From: an uncultured Lachnospiraceae bacterium
GTDB taxonomy: Bacteria; Bacillota; Clostridia; Lachnospirales; Lachnospiraceae
Assembly (NCBI GenBank): GCA_946566415.1
Contig: CAMNWW010000045.1
Span: forward strand, 1-11,335
Direction: 5' to 3'
DNA length: 11,335 nt
Numbering within the stretch: position 1 is the stretch's first letter; every line of letters starts with the position of its first letter. The notes beneath the pieces are model-generated. The model made no database searches. It was not told the DNA's origin and saw only the letters and a list, made by a program, of their open reading frames with translations. Position numbers and translations under genes: made by a program. Shown in pieces: positions 5,716-11,335 of this stretch.

Positions 5716-6798
5716 TTGGATTTTGTACAATACAAGTGTCCATGCTGCGGAGCGGCGCTGATCTTTTCCCCGGAAAAGCAGAAGCTTGCCTGTAAGAGCT
5801 GTGGAAATGAATATGATCTGGAGACGATGAAACAGTATGAAGCGACGGGGGAGAAAGGTGAAGAGCCGGATCTAATATGGGAAAATCAGTATGGGGCAGA
5901 GGCAGCCAGACGGACGGAGGACGGTTTGTACATATGTCCCTCATGCGGGGCCAAGATCGAGGCGGATGAAAATACGGTGAGTACGGACTGCCCATACTGC
6001 GGCAATGTGGTCGTTATTCGAGCCGCCGCGTCGGGAGAATTTAAGCCCGATACCATGATTCCGTTCCGGGTGGAAGGGAAGCAGGCGCGCCAGATGCTGG
6101 AAGCATTCTGCAAGGGGAAAAAACTGCTTCCGAAGAATTTTAAGAACAAAAGTTATTTAAAGAACCTGAAAGGATACTATGTTCCCTACTGGCTTTTTGA
6201 CTGTAATGCAGAAGCAGACATGAGTTTCGACACAACTAGAACAAGGATGTGGAGCGATTCAAAATATGATTATATCGAGACTTCCCATTTTCTGGTGAAC
6301 CGTTCAGGGAATATGGTATTTTACCACGTACCGGTAGACGGAAGTATCGAGATGGCGGATGAGGTGACGGAGGCGATCGAGCCCTTCGATTACGGGCAGC
6401 TCACAGACTTCAACCCGGCATATCTTGCGGGGTATGAGACGGATAAATATGACGTGGATTCCGGGAGGGCGCAGGAAAGGGCTAAAGAAAGAATCTACCG
6501 GACGGCGGAAAATATGATGAGAAGTACGGTGCAGGGATATGAAAGCGCCAGGGTTAGAAGACGCCATATCCGGTCTGAAAGCGGGAAAGTCCAGTACGCC
6601 CTGCTTCCGGTGTGGATGTTTGAGACAATTTATAACGGAGAAAAATATCAGTTTGCCATCAATGGACAGACAGGGAAAATGGTCGGAGAACTTCCTGTAG
6701 ATAAGGGAATGTTCTGGAAGTATCTTTTGGGATTTACAGCCATCGGAACGACGCTTTTGTCTGTCCTGGGGATTCTGCTTTTCGGAGGTGTGCTGTGA
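5716..6798 (+). CDS. Membrane-anchored double zinc-ribbon protein, YdjG-like
   Basis: A protein of about 360 residues with two N-terminal zinc ribbons: C8/C11 with C26/C29, and C74/C77 with C92/C95. A long soluble domain (about 110-330) containing KGYYVPYWLFDC follows, and one C-terminal membrane helix lies near 332-358. The combination of TFIIB/rubredoxin-like ribbons, soluble domain and C-terminal anchor, followed by TPM and SPFH genes, matches the B. subtilis ydjG-ydjH-ydjI order, so a YdjG-like role in envelope maintenance is inferred. The start is uncertain. TTG 5716 lies 7 bases after AAGGAGG (5702-5708), which is ideal; ATG 5710 in the same frame adds two residues but is only 1 base from that site. 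The stop overlaps the GTG of the next gene (GTGA, 6795-6798), indicating translational coupling. Confidence 0.8.
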   Translation: MDFVQYKCPCCGAALIFSPEKQKLACKSCGNEYDLETMKQYEATGEKGEEPDLIWENQYGAEAARRTEDGLYICPSCGAKIEADENTVSTDCPYCGNVVVIRAAASGEFKPDTMIPFRVEGKQARQMLEAFCKGKKLLPKNFKNKSYLKNLKGYYVPYWLFDCNAEADMSFDTTRTRMWSDSKYDYIETSHFLVNRSGNMVFYHVPVDGSIEMADEVTEAIEPFDYGQLTDFNPAYLAGYETDKYDVDSGRAQERAKERIYRTAENMMRSTVQGYESARVRRRHIRSESGKVQYALLPVWMFETIYNGEKYQFAINGQTGKMVGELPVDKGMFWKYLLGFTAIGTTLLSVLGILLFGGVL

Positions 6799-7607
6799 TA
6801 AAAAGTAAAAAAAGAATTTGGGCAGGATTCGTCGTTCTTATATTGACCGTTATCTGCGCGGGCTCTGCGGCGGCAAAGGATACGGGATATGCCGGCAGGA
6901 TATGGGTGCGGGACGATGCTGGGCTGCTGTCCGAAGATGAAGTGACAAAGCTTAACGAAACGTGCGGGAAACTTTCCGACGAATATGACACCGGAATTTC
7001 TATCATTACGGTAGATGATTTTGGCGGCGGCGATATCACCAAATGGCAGGAAGGTAAATACATAGAGTACGAATTAGGGGAAGCGGACGGCGGCGTGATG
7101 CTTGCGGTGAGTATGGCCGATAGAGACTGGGGGATTAAGGCGTTCGGAGCCGCCGAGGATGTGTTTACTGCATACAGCCGGGAAAAGATCGCGGACTTGT
7201 TCCTGGACGATCTGTCCGACGGAGATTACTATGAAGCTTTTGATACATATGCAAAGTTATGCGGCGACTTCCTGAAAAAAGCGCAGACAGGGGAGGTATA
7301 TTCTAGTGAAAATCCCTACAAGCGGCCTGCGCCTGTCTGGCTTATCATCGTAATATCGTTTGCAGTATCTCTTATCATATCGCTCATCATTGTGATGAGC
7401 TGGAAAAAAGGGATGAATACGAAAGGTATGCAGGCGGAGGCAGTCCAGTATCTGCGAAAGGACAGTTTCCGGCTGACACGCCGGGAGGATCTGTTCTTGT
7501 ACCGTACAGTGAACCGGACGAAAAAGCCGGAAAACAACGGGAATTCAGGTTCTGGTTCCAGTCAGCCGATGAAGTCCAGCGGTTCCGGGACAAGAGGGAA
7601 ATTTTAG
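6795..7607 (+). CDS. TPM-domain membrane protein, YdjH/YgcG-like
   Basis: A 270-residue secreted/membrane protein with an N-terminal signal peptide or anchor (hydrophobic 9-24, AAA before residue 28). An extracytoplasmic TPM domain follows at about 35-162 (IWVRDDAGLLSEDE, DTGISIITVDDF, GGVMLAVSMADRDWGI). A second membrane helix at 181-202 leads to a basic cytosolic tail ending SSGSGTRGKF, a pared-down form of the Ser/Gly-rich KF tail seen in many TPM proteins. TPM domains occur in photosystem II repair protein Psb32/TLP18.3 and in bacterial envelope-stress clusters; enzymatic activity here is unproven. GTG 6795 overlaps the previous stop by 4 bases, with GGAGGTG at 6784-6790. It probably sits in the membrane beside the zinc-ribbon and SPFH proteins. 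Confidence 0.85.
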   Translation: MIKSKKRIWAGFVVLILTVICAGSAAAKDTGYAGRIWVRDDAGLLSEDEVTKLNETCGKLSDEYDTGISIITVDDFGGGDITKWQEGKYIEYELGEADGGVMLAVSMADRDWGIKAFGAAEDVFTAYSREKIADLFLDDLSDGDYYEAFDTYAKLCGDFLKKAQTGEVYSSENPYKRPAPVWLIIVISFAVSLIISLIIVMSWKKGMNTKGMQAEAVQYLRKDSFRLTRREDLFLYRTVNRTKKPENNGNSGSGSSQPMKSSGSGTRGKF

Positions 7608-7636
7608 AGAAAAAGGAAAGCGAAAGGAGATTTATT

Positions 7637-8884
7637 ATGGGTCTGATTAAAGCAGCATTCGGGGCGGCAGGCGGTACGCTTGCGGACGAGTGGAAGGAGT
7701 ATTTTTATTGTGATTCACTAAACGAGGATGTACTTGTTGCAAAGGGGGAAAAACGGGTATCCGCTCGGTCCTCCAATAGAAGAGGCGAGGATAATGTGAT
7801 CACGGACGGTTCCCACATCGCCGTTGCCGACGGACAGTGTATGCTGATTGTCGAGAACGGGAAGGTGCTGGAAGTCTGCGCGGAGCCCGGCGCTTATACC
7901 TATGATACAGGAGTAAGCCCTACCATATTCGGGGGGAAATTCCTTGAGGGATTAAAGGGGATTGCGAAGGAGACCTGGGCGCGTTTCCAGTTTGGAGGCG
8001 GGGCCGGGAAGGACCAGCGGATCTATTACTTTAATATCAAAGAGATCCCGGGAAATAAGTATGGTACGCCAAGCCCTGTGCCGTTTCGTGTAGTGGACAG
8101 GAATATCGGCCTGGACGTGGATATATCGATCCGCTGTAACGGAGAATATTCTTACCGTATTGTCAATCCAATGCAGTTTTATTCCAATATCTGTGGAAAT
8201 GTGGAAAACGTATATACGAGGGACCGTATCGACTCGATGCTTAAATCAGAGCTTCTGACTGCCCTTCAGCCTGCGTTTGCCAGGATTTCAGAGATGGGAG
8301 TGCGCTACAGCGCCCTGCCCGGACATACGATGGAGATTGCGGACGCCCTGAACGAAGTACTGTCAAAGAAATGGACCGAGCTTCGGGGAATCCAGGTGTA
8401 CTCTTTTGGCGTGAATAGTGTAACGGCTTCAAAAGAAGACGAAGATATGATCAAACAGCTTCAAAAGTCTGCAGTGATGCGTGATCCGAACATGGCGGCG
8501 GCGAATCTGGCGGGCGCGCAGGCGGACGCGATGCGTGCGGCGGCAGCGAACAAGAACGGCGCGATGATGGGATTTATGGGAATGGGCATGGCGCAGCAGG
8601 CGGGAGGAGCAAATATCCAGAACCTGTACGCTATGGGACAGCAGCAAATGTCACAGCAGCAGACGGCGTACCAGCAGAAGATGCAGCAGACGACAGCACA
8701 GCAAACGGCGCAGCCGTCAGGAAATGCCGCTGGCGCGTCCTGGACTTGTGAGTGCGGCGCGGCAAATACCGGGAAATTCTGTACGGAGTGTGGAAAACCA
8801 AGACCGCAGGCGTCCTGGACCTGCAGCTGCGGCGCGGTAAACACCGGGAAATTCTGCTCTGAGTGCGGGAAGCCGAGAGTATGA
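7637..8884 (+). CDS. SPFH-domain protein with twin C-terminal zinc ribbons, YdjI-like
   Basis: A 415-residue cytosolic protein of the SPFH/virion-core-like group. Residues about 30-275 form the SPFH core (TDGSHIAVADGQCMLIVENG near 56-75, PVPFRVVD 147-154, FGVNSVTAS 257-265). A low-complexity Ala/Met/Gln-rich linker spans 285-365 with a Gln-rich patch (335-360). Two near-identical zinc ribbons end the protein: C371/C373 with C382/C385, and C396/C398 with C407/C410. The core aligns by eye with B. subtilis YdjI, and the linker-plus-ribbon tail is common in Clostridia versions. SPFH proteins usually form membrane-associated oligomers, so it is likely to work with the two membrane proteins before it. 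ATG 7637 has AAAGGAGA at 7621-7628. Its stop overlaps the next start (ATGA, 8881-8884). Confidence 0.85.
   Translation: MGLIKAAFGAAGGTLADEWKEYFYCDSLNEDVLVAKGEKRVSARSSNRRGEDNVITDGSHIAVADGQCMLIVENGKVLEVCAEPGAYTYDTGVSPTIFGGKFLEGLKGIAKETWARFQFGGGAGKDQRIYYFNIKEIPGNKYGTPSPVPFRVVDRNIGLDVDISIRCNGEYSYRIVNPMQFYSNICGNVENVYTRDRIDSMLKSELLTALQPAFARISEMGVRYSALPGHTMEIADALNEVLSKKWTELRGIQVYSFGVNSVTASKEDEDMIKQLQKSAVMRDPNMAAANLAGAQADAMRAAAANKNGAMMGFMGMGMAQQAGGANIQNLYAMGQQQMSQQQTAYQQKMQQTTAQQTAQPSGNAAGASWTCECGAANTGKFCTECGKPRPQASWTCSCGAVNTGKFCSECGKPRV
8735..8880 (+). repeat. 75-bp tandem duplication encoding twin zinc ribbons
   Basis: Two in-frame copies, 8735-8809 and 8810-8880, begin with the same GCGTCCTGGAC and share blocks such as ACCGGGAAATTCTG. 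Each encodes one CxC...CxxC ribbon (25 residues per unit). Differences lie mostly at third positions, with a few amino-acid changes, so the duplication is not very recent. Confidence 0.85.
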
Positions 8885-9657
8885 ACCGGAATCAACTGAA
8901 ATATCTGGCGGCCGCTGCGATGGTGATCGACCACATCGCCTGGGCGTTCCTACCTGCCGCGTCTGCGGCGGGGCTTGTCATGCATTTTATCGGACGCCTG
9001 ACGGCCCCTGTGATGACGTATTTCATTGTGGAGGGGTACTGCCACACCCGGAATGTAAAAAAGTATGCCCTCCGATTAGGAATGTTCGTCCCGCTGTCCT
9101 GGATCTCCTTCGTTTATTTTGAGGAAGGCTGCCTTCCGGTCGTCCTGTCCCCGGGCGCGCAGGCGAGGGCGGATTCAGGTACGCAGGCGGTGCGGCTCTA
9201 TCTGGAAAGCATAGATTCGACTCTGACGATCTATCTGTCTTTTGGCATGATATATACGCTTTTTCTGGGTCTTCTTGCAATATGGCTGTGGGACAAAGGA
9301 ACATGGACGCAGACGGAAAAATCAATAGGGATCGCGGGGCTGTATTTTCTCTCTATATTTGGGGACTGGCCGGTATTCGGCGTAGCGTACTGCTATTATT
9401 TGTTCCGCTACAGAGAAGAGACGCGGGCGAAGTGGACGGCGTTCTCCATCATCACGGCCTTATGCTGCGTGGATATTCTCTCCTATAAGCCAATCTGGTC
9501 CGGCATGTGGATGCTGGGGATTTTTGCGGCGCCTTTTGTAATACAATTCTGCTATAACAAGGAGAAAGGAAGCGCAAGTCCGGTACACAAATGGTTTTTC
9601 TATATTTTTTATCCGGCGCATCTTTTCATATTAGGATTTCTGAGATGGGGGATATAA
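8881..9657 (+). CDS. TraX-family integral membrane protein
   Basis: A 258-residue protein with about seven or eight hydrophobic helices. TraX landmarks are visible: MVIDHIAW (14-21), IGRLTAPVM (37-45), VEGYCHTRNVKKYALRL (50-66) and the C-terminal KWFFYIFYPAHL (237-248). The named member acetylates F-pilin in conjugation, and the family is related to membrane acyltransferases. Most chromosomal Firmicutes copies have no conjugation genes nearby, as here, and their substrate is unknown. ATG 8881 overlaps the SPFH stop by 4 bases, so the two are translationally coupled. A GTG at 8863 in the same frame is possible but unneeded. The coupling suggests an envelope-modifying role linked to the ydjGHI-like genes. 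Confidence 0.85.
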   Translation: MNRNQLKYLAAAAMVIDHIAWAFLPAASAAGLVMHFIGRLTAPVMTYFIVEGYCHTRNVKKYALRLGMFVPLSWISFVYFEEGCLPVVLSPGAQARADSGTQAVRLYLESIDSTLTIYLSFGMIYTLFLGLLAIWLWDKGTWTQTEKSIGIAGLYFLSIFGDWPVFGVAYCYYLFRYREETRAKWTAFSIITALCCVDILSYKPIWSGMWMLGIFAAPFVIQFCYNKEKGSASPVHKWFFYIFYPAHLFILGFLRWGI

Positions 9658-9661
9658 AAGG

Positions 9662-10570
9662 ATGATCGAAATCAGACACGTAGACAAATGTTTTGACGAG
9701 ACAAGGGCGCTTTGTGATGTCTCTTTTACAATCCCGGAAGGCAGGGTGTTCGGGCTTCTCGGGACGAACGGCGCGGGGAAGACGACACTTCTCAGGATCA
9801 TGGCAGGAATCCTGGAACGCGATGAAGGGGAAATTACGATTGGCGGGGAAAGCATCTTTGGCTCTCCGGAGGTGAAAAAGAAGTTCTTTTATCTGCCGGA
9901 CGACCCTTACTATTTTGCGGGGGCGACCATGGAGCAGATGGCAGACTTTTATGCCCGTCAGTATCCGGATATGGATCGGGAAAGAGTGGGCTATATGGCG
10001 GAAAAACTGAATCTGGATGAAAAACGCCCTATCCGCACATTCTCGAAAGGGATGAAGCGGCAGGCGTTTTTGATTTTGGCTTTATGCGCCAATACAGAGT
10101 GCCTGCTCATGGACGAAGTTTTTGACGGCCTGGACCCGATGGTGACAGAGGTGATGAAAAATCTGTTCCGGTCTAAAATCAAAGAGAAGAAACTGACGGT
10201 TGTGGTCGCCGCGCATAAACTCCAGGATCTGGAGGATTTCTGCGACGATATCGGGATCCTGCATCAAGGAGGGATGCTTCTTGCAGGGGATATGCGTAAG
10301 AGAGCAGAGAACATCCACAAGATACAGTGTGTATTTGCAGAAGGGACAAGTGTAAAAAAAGAGGATTTCGCAGACGAGCTGGATGTTCTCATGTACCGAC
10401 GGGAAGGATATTTCACTACCATCCTCGTACATGGGGACAGCGATAAGATCCAGGAGGTTATCCGTCGCCGCCGCCCTGTATTCTGCGCTGAGGTTCCTAT
10501 GACGTTGGAGGAAATATTTATCGCGGAAATGGAGGAAAGCGGATATGATATCAAAAGGGTATTACAGTAA
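9662..10570 (+). CDS. ABC transporter ATP-binding protein
   Basis: A 302-residue nucleotide-binding subunit that couples ATP hydrolysis to the permease that follows. Walker A is GTNGAGKTT (34-42), the signature is FSKGMKRQ (127-134), Walker B is CLLMDE (147-152), the D-loop is GLD (156-158) and the switch histidine is H185 (VAAHK). In Walker B the usual LLDEPT is LLMDEVF, and the signature is SKGMK rather than SGGQ, both typical of the EcsA/YtrB-type branch. A C-terminal extension (about 215-302) is also usual there. ATG 9662 is 4 bases after the TraX stop; GGGGGA at 9647-9652 is the likely ribosome binding site. It overlaps the permease start by 26 bases. The substrate cannot be inferred. 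Confidence 0.9.
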   Translation: MIEIRHVDKCFDETRALCDVSFTIPEGRVFGLLGTNGAGKTTLLRIMAGILERDEGEITIGGESIFGSPEVKKKFFYLPDDPYYFAGATMEQMADFYARQYPDMDRERVGYMAEKLNLDEKRPIRTFSKGMKRQAFLILALCANTECLLMDEVFDGLDPMVTEVMKNLFRSKIKEKKLTVVVAAHKLQDLEDFCDDIGILHQGGMLLAGDMRKRAENIHKIQCVFAEGTSVKKEDFADELDVLMYRREGYFTTILVHGDSDKIQEVIRRRRPVFCAEVPMTLEEIFIAEMEESGYDIKRVLQ

Positions 10571-11335
10571 TTGGCTTAAGGAAGCCGGACGCGGCCATCT
10601 GACGGCAGTCTTGTCCTGGGGCGCTTTCCTTTTTTATCTGATGGGAAAACTGTCCGACCTTATGCTCGGAACAGACGATTTTTACTTCGGGATCGCAAGT
10701 ACGCAGCTTCTCTGGATATGCGCTGCGATGGGGGTCGTACTGGCGTTCGTGGAATTTTTTTATCTGTTCCAAGAAAAAAAGCAGGATTTCTATTTCAGCC
10801 TTCCGGTAAAAAAGAGTACCATATTCTGGAGCCGGTATGTACACGGGATACTGCATTTTATGATTCCGTTTCTTATCACGCAGGGAGTCTGCGCGGCAGC
10901 ATCGGCGGTGAAAGCGCCGGGGCTTCTCCCATATGCATGGCAGTATCTGTACCGGAGCGTAGGAGTCTTTACAGCCGCGTTCCTGCTCTTTTACCATATT
11001 GGAGTCCTGGCCGCCGTGGTTTCAGGAAGGTTTGCCTCGGCAGTTCTTACCGCAGCTTTGATTGTATTTGGAGGACAGATTCTATTTGAAGACATCCTTC
11101 CCGGACTTGCAAAATGCTTTTTCGCCTCTTTTTACCGGATACCGTTTTTGGAAGATATGGCGGCGCTGGCGCCTTTTACGCTGATGATGAAGCTTGGAGG
11201 CATTGGACTTAAGGACAGGGAGGAGGTCTTAAATTACCTTCCGCCAGGTGATCTGGCGGCTTTGGCGGCGGTATGGATCCTTCTTCTGCTTGCGGCGGGT
11301 ATACGTGCGCACCGGAAACGGAAGACAGAGACGAC
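10545..11335 (+). CDS. ABC transporter permease, 3' end beyond the window
   Basis: The frame is open from ATG 10545 to the window edge (263 residues seen) and contains no stop. Hydrophobic helices are likely near 18-38, 52-76, 99-119, 138-159, 164-184 and 236-253, giving the six-helix plan of ABC-2-like permease units. The cytosolic LPVKKSTIFWSRY (86-98) after the second helix is a common feature of such permeases. GGAGG at 10531-10535 lies 9 bases before the ATG, inside the end of the ATPase gene. It is the membrane partner of the preceding ATPase. Further domains may lie beyond the window, so full length and substrate are unknown. Confidence 0.85.
   Translation, partial: MISKGYYSNWLKEAGRGHLTAVLSWGAFLFYLMGKLSDLMLGTDDFYFGIASTQLLWICAAMGVVLAFVEFFYLFQEKKQDFYFSLPVKKSTIFWSRYVHGILHFMIPFLITQGVCAAASAVKAPGLLPYAWQYLYRSVGVFTAAFLLFYHIGVLAAVVSGRFASAVLTAALIVFGGQILFEDILPGLAKCFFASFYRIPFLEDMAALAPFTLMMKLGGIGLKDREEVLNYLPPGDLAALAAVWILLLLAAGIRAHRKRKTET

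Noticed and set aside
8641..8710. CAG-rich repeat-like stretch
   Set aside because: It is explained by the Gln-rich linker of the SPFH protein; codons are mixed and there is no exact repeat array.
8461..8934. 157-residue Cys-rich minus-strand frame
   Set aside because: It is antisense to the well-supported SPFH gene, and its cysteines come from the complement of the GCN-rich linker and zinc-ribbon codons.
10551..10997. 148-residue minus-strand frame
   Set aside because: It is antisense to the ABC permease, whose frame has clear membrane helices, a ribosome binding site and a matching ATPase partner.
10718..11089. 123-residue plus-strand frame
   Set aside because: It is an out-of-frame shadow of the permease, which stays open throughout and has the expected hydrophobic pattern.
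1..11335. tRNA, rRNA, CRISPR array, insertion sequence or integrase
   Set aside because: No cloverleaf, ribosomal segment, spaced repeats, terminal inverted repeats with a transposase, or recombinase motifs were found on either strand by reading.

Overview
The window looks like chromosomal DNA from an anaerobic, fermentative Clostridia, most likely a gut Lachnospiraceae relative. This is inferred from a HydE-type [FeFe]-hydrogenase maturase, strong AAGGAGG-like ribosome binding sites, GTG/TTG starts, tightly coupled plus-strand operons and protein families typical of that group. All convincing genes are on the plus strand. No rRNA, tRNA, CRISPR array, transposase or integrase was seen.

Region 1 (1-3359) reads as one operon. 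It holds the broken or partial tail of a small charged protein (1-201), a divergent signal peptidase II (205-696), the radical-SAM maturase HydE (733-1770), an MBL-fold hydrolase (1784-2596) and a stand-alone ABC-type/AAA ATPase (2619-3359). It ends at a cluster of short hairpins (3366-3415).

Region 2 (about 3420-4930) is visibly AT-richer: 3961-4020 has 18 G/C in 60, against 37 in 60 at 3061-3120. It is a three-gene overlapping module: a DUF4869-like protein, a 133-residue P-loop protein, and a third gene now broken by a frameshift and probable internal deletion. After it comes a short coding-like remnant on the minus strand. This looks like a horizontally acquired, decaying cassette of unknown function and is the best candidate for something undescribed.

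Region 3 (4978-11335) returns to GC-rich DNA. An uncharacterised protein with a helix-turn-helix-like stretch is followed by a zinc-ribbon membrane protein, a TPM-domain membrane protein and an SPFH-domain protein with twin zinc ribbons. These three match the order and architecture of the Bacillus subtilis ydjG-ydjH-ydjI envelope-stress genes, but no pspA is adjacent. A TraX-family membrane protein is coupled to the SPFH gene by a 4-base stop/start overlap. An ABC ATPase and its permease (cut by the window end) follow at close spacing. Together this suggests one long envelope-associated operon.
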